From NCBI GenBank assembly GCA_002928495.1, contig PERF01000008.1:1-38680 (forward strand): DNA of 38,680 nucleotides. The letters are read 5' to 3'. The stretch's first letter is position 1, and every line of letters begins with the position of its first letter. The notes beneath the pieces were generated by a model, which did not search any database, had not been told where the DNA came from, and was given only the letters and a program-made list of their open reading frames with translations. Position numbers and translations under genes: made by a program. Below, in pieces: positions 1 through 10,797 of this stretch. Source of the stretch: Methylobacter sp. (GTDB lineage Bacteria > Pseudomonadota > Gammaproteobacteria > Methylococcales > Methylomonadaceae).

Positions 1-1254
1 CCTTCATCTCCAAGCCCTCAATCTCCTGCAACGATTTCCCAGCGATTCCCTGCAAATCGCCATACATGCCGACGGTGGCGTTCATCACCCGTTCGATTTG
101 CGCTTCGCGTTTGGCCCATTGCTTCATGATGGCTTTGCGTTCTTTGTCCAGGTCTTCTTGCATGGTGGAGAAGGCTTCGACGATGGCTTCTACGCGTTGT
201 TTGAAGCGCGGGCCGGTGAGGTATTGGTAGATCATTTCAGTTTTGCCGTGCTGGCCTTCGGCGGCGAGGCGGGCGAGGCCGATTTGCAGCAGGGTATGGC
301 GCAGGATGGTGGCGACGGGAAGCGCGGCGCGGGGGCTGGTGACCCAAATGCCGTCGATTTCTTCGAAGTTTTCTAACCTTTGGGCAAAGCATGGCTGACC
401 AGCACGGCGATGTCGGCTTTGGCGTTGCGCTGGTCTTCGCGTAGTTTCACCAGCCAGCTATCGCTCCAGTTTTTGGTACGTTTGGTTTCCCATAAAATCA
501 TGCCGCTGATTTGTCCGGTGGCGCTGATGACGCGTTGCAGGGCATCGCCACCGAACTCGCCTTTGGCGACGGGTTCGATGGCATCAAACGGGAATTTTGC
601 CCGCAGCATGGCTTCTAGTTCTAGTTCTTGCACTTCGCCTTGCAATTGTTGCGAGCCTTGTTCGGCTTTGCGTTTGAGTTCTTCGATTTTTTGTTGCATG
701 GCGGCTATGGTCTGTTCGCGCTCCTGCACTTTTAAGTTGAGGTTGTCTTCGGCTTCGCGTTTGGCTTGGGCGCGGACTTCGGCGAGGCCGTCTTGGATGC
801 GTTTGGCGACGGTCAATTCCAGTTCGCGCTTGGCATCGTCGAGTTCGCGCTGTTTTTTGATGAGTTCGGCTTGGGCTTGTTGAGCTTCGGCAAGTTTGGC
901 TTCGCGGCTTTTGAGTACTTGGTTTAGGTCTTGTAGTTCCTGGCTTTTAGCTTCCAGCTCAGCAGCAACCGCTAGTTTTGCTTTTCTACTCTCTTCTTCA
1001 ATAAGCTGTTTACGAGCCGATTTAAGCTGAGCTTCTACTTGTTCTGTTACTTGGCGCTCTAAGGTTTTTTGGGCTTCTAACAATTGTTGTTGCTTAAGAA
1101 GCAGACCTTGCTCCCGCTCTAATATGTTGCGATCTTTTTCTCGTAGTTGTTCTTCGAATTGCTGGCGGGTAGCCGCTAAAAGCGGAGCCGCCAAGGATTC
1201 AGTCAACCGGATTTCAGTGGCGCAGTTGGGGCAAGTGATTGTTGGTTCGGTCAT
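1..1254 (-). CDS. DUF2130 family coiled-coil protein, C-terminus runs off the left edge; interrupted by an apparent 1-nt frameshift near 375
   Basis: ORF 373..1254 starts with a CxxC motif (TCPNCATEIRLTE), then coiled coil and WETKRTKNWSDSWLVKLREDQRNAKADIAVLVSHALPKG. After one frame change the minus strand continues LENFEEIDGIWVTSPRAALPVATILRHTLLQIGLARLAAEGQHGKTEMIYQYLTGPRFKQRVEAIVEAFSTMQEDLDKERKAIMKQWAKREAQIERVMNATVGMYGDLQGIAGKSLQEIEGLEMK to base 1. Confidence 0.85.
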
Positions 1255-1523
1255 AGCTTTTTATTCTTGAAATGTGATGATGTTGAACATTATCCTTAAT
1301 CCAGAGCTTAGTCGCTAACGATGGAGATCAAATAAAACCCTAAATTTGATGGGTGGGTTAACTCTCTAAACTGAATTCCAAACGTTACTTAAACAAAAAT
1401 GCCGGGCGCGCGCCGTCCGTTCTCACGCATAATTCGAAATATACAAAGTGGGCAAAATAACTTGCCTAGTCTACGCATCTAAAACCCCTAACCAGCCAAT
1501 TTATCCAACGTTGCAAAGCGTTT

Positions 1524-1695
1524 TTAGACTAGCCGCGTGGTTAGGTGGCGAGGAAGTGTGCTGGCATCTTCTTCCGCCAAGGCTTGCGTAGAAACTTCAA
1601 ATATCAGTTTATTCAGGCTAATGTTGCGCAGTCTGGCGGTTTGTTTCAGGCGTTCCGCCATGTTGTCCGGTAAGACCCATGGATAAAATGGTCAT
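1524..1695 (-). pseudogene. Remnant (or frameshifted) ribbon-helix-helix antitoxin
   Basis: Minus strand reads MTILSM / VLPDNMAERLKQTARLRNISLNKLIFEVSTQALAEEDASTLPRHLTTRLV* with one frame change near 1680. This resembles CopG/HicB-like RHH antitoxins (LPD..AERLKxxAxxxxxSLNKL). Confidence 0.5.
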
Positions 1696-1810
1696 GATTT
1701 TAATAACCTCTTGAGCGAGTCGAGATTTCGCATCAACGCATCAATGTTTTGTAGCACCGTCAAACAGCAAAAATTTTTCGAAATGGCTGGCAAACCTTTT
1801 CCAGCCTATG

Positions 1811-2032
1811 CTACGGATGCTTGATTTCTTCCTGCATGGCTTGCCTCAGCACCTCATTAATGCGCGTTTGATAGCCCCTGCCCTGACTTTTGTACCAGGC
1901 AATGACATCGGCATCTATGCGAAGGGTCAGTTGTTGTTTGACGGGGCGGGAAAATCGGCCTCGCTCGGCTTCGCGCCATTGTTCCGGGGTGGCGGCGGGT
2001 ATGTCTGAATAGTCTATTTGTTCGTCCGGCAT
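1811..2032 (-). CDS. BrnA/DUF4415-like antitoxin
   Basis: 73 aa; PEQWREAERGRFSRPVKQQLTLRIDADVIAWYKSQGRGYQTRINEVLRQAM is typical of BrnA-type RHH antitoxins. Confidence 0.75.
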   Translation of the reverse strand: MPDEQIDYSDIPAATPEQWREAERGRFSRPVKQQLTLRIDADVIAWYKSQGRGYQTRINEVLRQAMQEEIKHP

Positions 2033-2061
2033 CGCTGAAAGGTTTGCTAGGTTATTGAGTT

Positions 2062-2661
2062 CTAAAAGTTATAGTTAATTGTATTATTAGTTTCAGAAAT
2101 CATTTTGCGTGCAAAAAGTAAATCAATAATATGAACAATCTCGGTTTGGGCAATTTTTTTCTGAAACATTGAATGAATATGCTGGTTTAATGTTGTTAAC
2201 TTTCTGGGTCTGGATTTCTTTTCAATTTTACCGAGTAATTCTACTGCCCGTTTGAAATTGACATCTTCCTCGGCAGTAATTTCAGTGACTGATTTAGTAC
2301 CCAGCTCCAACATGCTGTTTACGCGTTTGCATTTCAGACCGTTTTTGTTTAAAAACTTAAGCAAAGGATCAAAGCCTTTGTCTTTAGATAATACGATGTA
2401 GTGAAATTTTGGGCTGTTTTCTGCCGCCCGGCCAAGGTAGAAAGCGATAAAGAAATCCAACGCATTGGGGCCGATGCCATCAACCTTTTGCCATTCTAAA
2501 CGGTTACCGAATGCCTGGGCGTTTGCCACTAGTTCAATAGGAACCGTTTTTTGATTTGCCCCTACAAAAATGACAATTTTGAAATTTTCATCCAGCATTG
2601 TTAAATCGATTTGCTGTACATTTTCAAAATCAACCAAGAGTAATTTTTGACTCATTATCAA
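2062..2661 (-). CDS. PIN/NYN-like domain protein
   Basis: N-terminal LLLVDFENVQ, central DFFIAFYLGR and IVLSKDKGFDPLLKFL motifs match PIN-like/NYN ribonuclease acidic motifs; unassigned C-terminal extension. Confidence 0.7.
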   Translation of the reverse strand: MIMSQKLLLVDFENVQQIDLTMLDENFKIVIFVGANQKTVPIELVANAQAFGNRLEWQKVDGIGPNALDFFIAFYLGRAAENSPKFHYIVLSKDKGFDPLLKFLNKNGLKCKRVNSMLELGTKSVTEITAEEDVNFKRAVELLGKIEKKSRPRKLTTLNQHIHSMFQKKIAQTEIVHIIDLLFARKMISETNNTINYNF

Positions 2662-2811
2662 TTACCAATCCCTCAATCGGCCAGGATGAGTTGTCCATAG
2701 CCGAACTCTATTTATTCAACCGTAAATATTGGGACGCTAAAACTATAGCGGCCCAAAGCTATGCCTGCCACGCTAGGGTTTAAGTATAGTCGATAGTTTT
2801 TTTAATCAATC

Positions 2812-3683
2812 TCAACCCAATCCATAATCCAACGCAATGCCCGCAAAAACCGCGAAACCAAACCAATTATTGTTCAAAAACGCTTTAAAGCATTTGGCTT
2901 TTTCGCGGTGGAAAATCAATATCTGCTGGTAAATCGAGAGCCCGCCGGCGGCGGCTAAACCGGCGTAATAAAACCCACCCAGGTGCTTTATTAAGCCGAC
3001 GGCAACCAGCAAGCCGACAATCACCACTTGCAATGCAGCCATGATGTGGCGGTCGTAGTCGCCGAACAAGATGGCGGTGGACTTGACGCCGATTTTTAAA
3101 TCGTCGTCTTTATCGACCATGGCGTACATGGTGTCGTACACCAAGGCCCATAACATCACGGCGGCGTATAACACCCAGGCCACAGCCGGTATGCTGCCGG
3201 TTTGTGCGCTGAATGCCATGGGCACCGCCCAGCCGAAAGCCATGCCTAAATACGCCTGAGGTAGCTGGGTATAGCGTTTCATGAACGGGTAGCTGGCGGC
3301 CAGAAACGCGCCGGCAAACGACAAGGCAATGGTGAGGGTGTTGAGCAGCAACACCAGGGCAAATGCGGTCAAGCACAGCACAGCAAACAACACCAGCGCT
3401 TCTTTAGGGGCGACTTTGCCTGCGGCGATGGGCCGTAATTTTGTGCGCTCTACGTGAGGGTCGAAATCGCGGTCGGCGTAATCGTTAATCACGCAGCCGG
3501 CGGCGCGCATTAAAATCACGCCTAGAAAGAATACGCTGAACACCAACGCATCGGGCTTGCCGTCGGCAGCTATCCACAACGCCCACAGCGTAGGCCAAAG
3601 CAAGATCAAAATGCCTATGGGGCGGTCAAAACGGGCTAAGAGCCAGTATGTCTGGCGCGGTCTTTTAAGGTGGCGGTCAACAC
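2812..3683 (-). CDS. ubiA: 4-hydroxybenzoate octaprenyltransferase (UbiA); likely N-terminal 1-nt frameshift near 3650
   Basis: [23 protein letters not shown] and [29 protein letters not shown] are the two Asp-rich UbiA motifs. Upstream reading gives [11 protein letters not shown] / [23 protein letters not shown] with an AGG before a GTG start at 3683. Confidence 0.88.
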
Positions 3684-3770
3684 AAATTACCTGCGGCTAT
3701 TGGGCTTTAAATTAAGGGTTTTTCGAGTATGTTATTATAAATCCAATATTGAATGGAGCGGGGAGAGCGC

Positions 3771-5072
<1,302 letters not shown>

Positions 5073-5080
5073 ATGCGGCC

Positions 5081-5782
5081 ATGCAACAACTTCCCCTGCA
5101 ATTTGAGTTCAAAGGCAACGAAAATTTCGGCAATTTCTATCCTGAAAATAACCAGGAGTTGCTGGAACAGCTTAAAAATTGCAGTGCCGGTAACGGCCAG
5201 CCCTTCATTTTTCTGCACGGCCAAAGCGGACACGGCAAAACTCATCTTTTGCATGCCAGTTGCAAGCACGCTCAACAGCAGGGGCGCTCATCGTTTTATC
5301 TGGGCTTCACCGGGTCGCCGCTGGCCGAGCCCGAGATTGTAACCGGTTTGGAAAACTACGATCTGGTGTGCCTGGACGATATAGACCGTATTGCCGGAGA
5401 TTCCGTCTGGGAATTGGCGATTTTCAATCTGTATAACCAGTTACAGGGTTTAGGGCATGCCTTGATTGTCGCCTCCAGCCTGAAACCCAACAAAGCGCAA
5501 TTTAGCTTGCCGGACTTAAGAACCCGGCTCAACTGGGGGCTCACTTTAAGTGTTAACAGCTTAAGCGATACCGGCAAAATCGCCGCGTTAACCCTACGCG
5601 CCGGGCAAATGGGCCTGGAAATCCCGCCCGCCGCCGGGCAATTTTTGCTGACGCACTACCACCGCAATCTGGCTTCCCTGTGGACACTGCTGGAACAACT
5701 GGACCGCGCCACCCTGGCCGCGCAGCGCAAACTCACGGTACCGTTTTTAAAACAATTTCTCACCAACAACCATGACTTGTAA
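5081..5782 (+). CDS. hda: DnaA regulatory inactivator Hda (DnaA-like AAA protein)
   Basis: QLPLQFEFKGNENFGNFYPENNQELLEQL; FIFLHGQSGHGKTHLLHA Walker A; LVCLDDIDRIAGDSVWELAIFNLYNQL; LRTRLNWGLTLSV. Confidence 0.88.
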   Translation: MQQLPLQFEFKGNENFGNFYPENNQELLEQLKNCSAGNGQPFIFLHGQSGHGKTHLLHASCKHAQQQGRSSFYLGFTGSPLAEPEIVTGLENYDLVCLDDIDRIAGDSVWELAIFNLYNQLQGLGHALIVASSLKPNKAQFSLPDLRTRLNWGLTLSVNSLSDTGKIAALTLRAGQMGLEIPPAAGQFLLTHYHRNLASLWTLLEQLDRATLAAQRKLTVPFLKQFLTNNHDL

Positions 5783-6701
5783 GGTTCTGGTCGCCGGCGC
5801 AGGCGCCATCGGCGGGTTTTACGGCGCCTTGCTGGCCAAAGCCGGCTGCGAGGTCAGCGTGTTGTGCCGGTCGGGGTTTGATACCGTGAAACGACACGGT
5901 TTTCACATCGACAGCCACGACTTGGGACAATGGCAGTTCAAGCCGGCGCAAGTGCTGCAACACGCCGGCGATTACCAAGGCGATCCCGACTACATTCTGG
6001 TCTGCACCAAAGTTATTCCAAGCCTGGACCGAGCGGCACTGATACAGCCCGCGGTTAAAGCCAAAACCGCTATCGTGCTGATACAAAACGGCATTGCCAT
6101 CGAAAGCGAAATGCAAAGCGCTTTCCCCTGGCATGAAATTATCAGCGGCCTGGCGTTTATCTGCAGCAATCAAACCGCGCCCGGCGTTATCCGCCATCTG
6201 GCTTACGGCCGCCTGATTCTGGGCAACTGGCCGGTTTCGGTCAGCGACAAAACCTTGCAATTGAGCCAGCGCTTTAACCAAGCCGGTATCGAATGCCTAA
6301 CTACCGAAAACATCGTTGCCGGACGCTGGCAAAAATGCGTGTGGAATGCGCCGTTTAACCCCTTGTCCGTGCTTTCCGGCGGCTTGCCGACGCTGGCTAT
6401 TTTGCAAACCCAGGAAGCATTGGTGCGTGGCGTCATGCAGGAAGTATTCGATACCGCCAAGGCGCTGGGCTACCCCTTGCCCGACGACATCATAGACAAC
6501 AATATTGAGCGCACCTATAACATGCCACCCTACAAAACCAGCATGCTGCTGGATTTTGAACACGGGCGGCCCATGGAAACCGAAGCCATTTTAGGCAATA
6601 CCGTGCGCGCCGCCGAGCAACATGGCATTGCCTGCCCGCGCCTGCAATCGCTTTATGCCTTGATGCAACTACGGGAATTGCAAGTTAATTATTTACCGTA
6701 A
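5772..6701 (+). CDS. 2-dehydropantoate 2-reductase family protein
   Basis: VLVAGAGAIGGFYGALLAKAGCEVSVLCRS Rossmann start; KCVWNAPFNPLSVL; MLLDFEHGRPMETEAILG. Confidence 0.88.
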   Translation: MTCKVLVAGAGAIGGFYGALLAKAGCEVSVLCRSGFDTVKRHGFHIDSHDLGQWQFKPAQVLQHAGDYQGDPDYILVCTKVIPSLDRAALIQPAVKAKTAIVLIQNGIAIESEMQSAFPWHEIISGLAFICSNQTAPGVIRHLAYGRLILGNWPVSVSDKTLQLSQRFNQAGIECLTTENIVAGRWQKCVWNAPFNPLSVLSGGLPTLAILQTQEALVRGVMQEVFDTAKALGYPLPDDIIDNNIERTYNMPPYKTSMLLDFEHGRPMETEAILGNTVRAAEQHGIACPRLQSLYALMQLRELQVNYLP

Positions 6702-7206
6702 AAAACGTAATCGGCTTGGTAAGGCGAACGCTTTTCAGCGCCCGGATTGTTACTGCCGCAAGGCGTTGCCGGCGGCAAGCCCATTTGGGTATTAATACGG
6801 TTGATATAACTGACGTCGGCTAAAAAGCCTGCCCCGTTATGTTCAACCACTTCCAGCAACAACCAGGAAATCGCGCCTTCAGCTGACTTGTCGACCTTGG
6901 CCACAACGTTACCTCGCACCTTGCTGCCCGCTTTATACTCCCAAATCGGCCCGGCGTAATGATTGCCCACGATATTGCCGTTGTCGTCATAAAGCGCCGC
7001 ATCCGGCGCGGTCACTTTCCAGACGTATTGGCCTTGTCCAGCGTGCACTGGTAAATTTGATCGCCTTTGGCATGCACGGTTTGAAGTTGCCGGTAAGCTT
7101 CCGGCGGGCGAAGCGATTCCGGCAATTCGTCAATACCGGAAAAACAAGGTACAGACAAAACCACGGTCAAACAACCGGCCAGATATTTGTATTTACGCTT
7201 TACCAT
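6689..7206 (-). CDS. DUF3455-like secreted protein, frameshifted near 7036
   Basis: ORF 7012..7206 (MVKRKYKYLAGCLTVVLSVPCFS...AKGDQIYQCTLDK) continues after +1 base as GQYVWKVTAPDAALYDDNGNIVGNHYAGPIWEYKAGSKVRG in ORF 6689..7048. Confidence 0.8.
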
Positions 7207-7895
7207 GGCATCACCTTACCGTCATATTTTAAAAAGCTACCGGTTTGCGCCATGTTAAATTGCTCGATAACCGAGCGCATGCCGGTAATGCACTCATCCG
7301 CTTCGATTAAGGCGTTGGGGCCACCCATATCGGTTTTCACCCAGCCCGGATGAAAAATGATCACGCCGACATTGCGCGCTTTTAAATCCAGCGATAAAGC
7401 CTTTAATGCCGCGTTCAAAGCCGCCTTGCTGGAGCGGTAAAATACGCTGCCGCCGCTGGTATTGTCGGCCATGCTGCCCATTAAACTACTAATACCAACA
7501 ATCAGTTTCCGTTCACTGCGCGATACTTGCGGTAAAAACGCCTCCGCCATTTTCAACGGCGCTTGCGTGTTCACCCAAAACGACCGGCTCCAGGCCGGGT
7601 AATCGAAATGCCCGAAAGCGTTATCACGCTGGTCGGCATAAATCCCGGCATTGTTGATCAAAACATCGATGCCGGCATCGGCCAATTTGGCCGAAAGAGC
7701 GTCGATTTGTGCAAAATCAGCCACATCCAAGGCTTCTATCACAACATTGGAGTAATTTTGGCTCAGTAACTGCAATTCGCTAGCTTGCTGCGGCGACCGG
7801 CAACACGCAATAACTTGCCAGCCTTCCGCGCCGTACTGACGGCAAAACTCCAACCCTAAACCTCGGTTCGCACCGGTCACTAAAACGGTTGCCAT
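7200..7895 (-). CDS. Short-chain dehydrogenase/reductase
   Basis: MATVLVTGANRGLGLEFCRQY; LINNAGIY; YRSSKAALNAALKALS (YxxxK); start at 7895 preferred over 7925. Confidence 0.9.
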   Translation of the reverse strand: MATVLVTGANRGLGLEFCRQYGAEGWQVIACCRSPQQASELQLLSQNYSNVVIEALDVADFAQIDALSAKLADAGIDVLINNAGIYADQRDNAFGHFDYPAWSRSFWVNTQAPLKMAEAFLPQVSRSERKLIVGISSLMGSMADNTSGGSVFYRSSKAALNAALKALSLDLKARNVGVIIFHPGWVKTDMGGPNALIEADECITGMRSVIEQFNMAQTGSFLKYDGKVMPW

Positions 7896-7909
7896 AATCT
7901 TCCTCCCAT

Positions 7910-7947
7910 AAAAAAACCTCTGCATCTTACGATACAGAGGTTTTTTA
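7910..7947 (-). terminator. Rho-independent terminator downstream of sodB
   Basis: aaaaaacctctg-catcttacgata-cagaggtttttt: perfect 12-bp inverted repeat with T/A tracts, between sodB and the SDR gene. Confidence 0.85.
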
Positions 7948-7962
7948 GGTCACTGTTTTGAT

Positions 7963-8544
7963 TTAAGCAGCGAAATTTTTCGCGGCGAATTCCCAGTTAA
8001 CCAGATTCCAAAACGCTTCCAAATACGCCGGGCGAGCGTTGCGGTAATCGATGTAATAAGCATGTTCCCAGACATCGCAAGTCAACAACGGGGTTTGGCC
8101 GGAAGTCAACGGTGTTGCCGCATTGCTGGAGCTGACCAGGGCCAGGCTGCCGTCGGCGTCTTTCACCAGCCAAGCCCAGCCGGAACCGAACGTGGTGATT
8201 GCGGTTTTAGTGAATTCTTCTCTAAACGCGGCAAACGAACCGAATTTGGCGTATAAAGCATCGGCAAAGGCGCCGGTTGGCTGGCCGCCGCCGTTTGGCG
8301 ATAAGCTGTTCCAATAAAACGTGTGATTCCAAACTTGCGCGGCGTTGTTAAAAATACCGCCGGAGGATTTCATGACGATTTCTTCCAGTGAAAGACCTTC
8401 AAACTCAGTGCCTGGAACCAGATTGTTCAAATTGGTAACATAGGTTTGATGGTGTTTGCCGTAATGGTATTCCAGAGTCTCTTCTGAAATATGGGGGGCC
8501 AAAGCATTTTTTGCATAAGGTAACGCAGGAAGTTCGAAAGCCAT
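7963..8544 (-). CDS. sodB: Superoxide dismutase (Fe)
   Basis: [84 protein letters not shown]. Confidence 0.96.
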   Translation of the reverse strand: MAFELPALPYAKNALAPHISEETLEYHYGKHHQTYVTNLNNLVPGTEFEGLSLEEIVMKSSGGIFNNAAQVWNHTFYWNSLSPNGGGQPTGAFADALYAKFGSFAAFREEFTKTAITTFGSGWAWLVKDADGSLALVSSSNAATPLTSGQTPLLTCDVWEHAYYIDYRNARPAYLEAFWNLVNWEFAAKNFAA

Positions 8545-8714
8545 TTTAGTTCTCCATTTGTGAATTGTTTATACCCGTCAAAAAACAAATACCAATTAAT
8601 TTGATATAGTACAACTTTACCATGCCGGACTATGAAAACAAAGCCACAATCAAGGCTTGTAGGCCTGTTTCATGGACTGGGGCAACCTAAACTTCAACAC
8701 TTGAATCCTAAAAA

Positions 8715-8945
8715 ATGTCTGAGAAATCTCCTGTCCTCATTGATGTCATTGCCGGCACCACGTATTCCTGGTGCAGCTGCGGTTTAGCCGAAACCATGCC
8801 GATATGCGACGGCACCCACAAACAAAAATCCGATAAGCGGTCAGTCAAATTTACTCCGGAAGCAAACGGCCAGGTTTGGTTGTGCATGTGCACAAAAACG
8901 CAAAACCCGCCGTATTGCGACGGCAGCCACTCGCACGAAAATTAA
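8715..8945 (+). CDS. CDGSH iron-sulfur domain protein with two motifs
   Basis: WCSCGLAETMPICDGTH and LCMCTKTQNPPYCDGSH. Confidence 0.9.
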   Translation: MSEKSPVLIDVIAGTTYSWCSCGLAETMPICDGTHKQKSDKRSVKFTPEANGQVWLCMCTKTQNPPYCDGSHSHEN

Positions 8946-8949
8946 CACC

Positions 8950-9426
8950 ATGGCGCTAGAAATCGAACATAAATTTCTGCTTGCCGACGACAGTTGGCGG
9001 CCGTTAGTCAGTCGCTCGGTTTATTTCAAACAAGGCTATCTCAGCTCGGCATCCACCAGTTCAATCCGCGTGCGTATTGGCGGCGGCCAGGCCTGGCTGA
9101 ACCTGAAAAGCGCCACCATCGGAAATAACCGCCTGGAATATGAATACGAAATCCCGCTGGCCGATGCCCAGGAGATCCTGGATAACCTATGCAAACGCCC
9201 CTTGGTGGAAAAACAACGGCATTATGTCGATTACCAGGGGCATATTTGGGAAATAGATGAATTTTTGGGCGACAATGCCGGTCTTATCGTCGCCGAGATC
9301 GAGCTTGACCGCATCGATCAAGATTTTCCCAAACCGTCCTGGATAGGCGAAGAAGTCACCCATGATTTGCGTTATTACAACAACAATCTGGCTAACAATC
9401 CGTACTCAAGTTGGAAAAAAAGCTAA
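8950..9426 (+). CDS. CYTH domain protein (adenylate cyclase/triphosphatase fold)
   Basis: MALEIEHKFLL (ExExK); SIRVRIGGGQAWLNLKSA; YEYEIPLADAQEIL; WEIDEFLGDNAGLIVAEIEL. Confidence 0.9.
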   Translation: MALEIEHKFLLADDSWRPLVSRSVYFKQGYLSSASTSSIRVRIGGGQAWLNLKSATIGNNRLEYEYEIPLADAQEILDNLCKRPLVEKQRHYVDYQGHIWEIDEFLGDNAGLIVAEIELDRIDQDFPKPSWIGEEVTHDLRYYNNNLANNPYSSWKKS

Positions 9427-9478
9427 TTATTTCAAAAAGCCATTGAATGCAACGGCGATTTATTCTATATTTTGTTGT

Positions 9479-10165
9479 ATGAAAAAAATCGCATTTGTTG
9501 TTTTGTTGCTTTTTGCCAACTCACTGTGCATGGCAGCGAGTCTTAACGACTCCCTAAACCGCATCGAAAGCGCGTGGGCGGAGGTTTACTACAGTAACAA
9601 CAATAATAAACCCGAGGTTTATCTCAAGCTGCTGCAACAAGCCAAGGATTTATCTAGCCAATACCCGCAAGCGGCCGAGCCTTTGATCTGGCAAGCTATT
9701 TTGATCGCTACCAACGCTGATCACCAGGATGCGGTGTCCGCGCTGGACGCGATTTACGAGGCCCGTAAATTACTCAACCAAGCCATTGCCACCGACCCCA
9801 AAGCCTTAGGCGGCTCTGCCTACGTAACCTTGGGCACGCTTTACTACATGGCGCCCAAATGGCCATTAGCTTTTGGCGATACTGAAGAAGCCAAAAAACT
9901 GCTGGAAACTGCTTTGGAAATTAATCCGGACGGCATAGACAGCAACTATTTTTACGGCGACTTTCTGTTATCGCTGGACCAGCACGAGCAAGCCGCCCGG
10001 TATTTTGAAAAAGCCCTCAACGCCCCGATCAGAAAAGAGCAGACTTATGCCGACAGGCAACTGCAATCGGAGGCGCGTATAGCGTTAAAAAATGCCCAAC
10101 AACATAAAATCAGCAAAGGCCGGACTATTTTTCACTCTTTATTAAGCACGGTCAGCCTCAACTAG
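9479..10165 (+). CDS. Secreted TPR-like protein (TRAP-associated TatT-like)
   Basis: Signal peptide MKKIAFVVLLLFANSLCMA, then TPR-like helices (PEPLIWQAILIA, YVTLGTLYYMAPKWPLAFGDTEEAKKLLETALEINPDGIDSNYFYGDFLL). Confidence 0.65.
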   Translation: MKKIAFVVLLLFANSLCMAASLNDSLNRIESAWAEVYYSNNNNKPEVYLKLLQQAKDLSSQYPQAAEPLIWQAILIATNADHQDAVSALDAIYEARKLLNQAIATDPKALGGSAYVTLGTLYYMAPKWPLAFGDTEEAKKLLETALEINPDGIDSNYFYGDFLLSLDQHEQAARYFEKALNAPIRKEQTYADRQLQSEARIALKNAQQHKISKGRTIFHSLLSTVSLN

Positions 10166-10280
10166 CACAATAGTTAAATACCACAAACACAGCCTACCGG
10201 TTTTTAATCAGGGCTGAGTTTCTGTTAAACTATGCTGATAACACCAAATAATAATTAACTCTTAAACCCTGGTGATCGTT

Positions 10281-10604
10281 ATGACTTTTGTAGTCACAGA
10301 AAACTGTATTAAATGTAAATTTACTGATTGCGTGGATGTTTGCCCGGTCGATTGTTTTCATGAAGGCCCGAATTTTTTGGTTATAGACCCTGATGAGTGC
10401 ATCGATTGCACCTTATGCGAGCCTGAGTGCCCCGCCAATGCCATTTACGCGGAAGACGAGCTGCCGGAAGGTCAGGAAGTTTTTTTAACACTGAACGCAG
10501 AACTTTCAAAAACCTGGCCAACCATTACCGAAGTCAAATCGCCGCTAGCCGACGCCGAAGACTGGAACGGCAAACCCGGTAAACTTGATTTACTGCAAAA
10601 ATAA
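10281..10604 (+). CDS. fdxA: Ferredoxin FdxA (3Fe-4S/4Fe-4S type)
   Basis: [55 protein letters not shown]. Confidence 0.95.
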   Translation: MTFVVTENCIKCKFTDCVDVCPVDCFHEGPNFLVIDPDECIDCTLCEPECPANAIYAEDELPEGQEVFLTLNAELSKTWPTITEVKSPLADAEDWNGKPGKLDLLQK

Positions 10605-10797
10605 TCCCCCCCTGGGCGCGGCCTGAACGCTGCGCCAACCCAACCTAACGATCATCGCCGGCAGCGTTTATTTCGACCGGCCGTTACCCTACCCCTCTAA
10701 ATAGCATCCCACCGCCATTTCTGCGATAATGACGGTCATTTCGGCATGCGTTTTCAGCTGATAACGTCCCCTTGTTTAATAAATCCAATAATAACCA

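Noticed and set aside
380-883. 167-aa plus-strand ORF
   Set aside because: Antisense to the DUF2130 gene; Ser/Arg-rich shadow composition.
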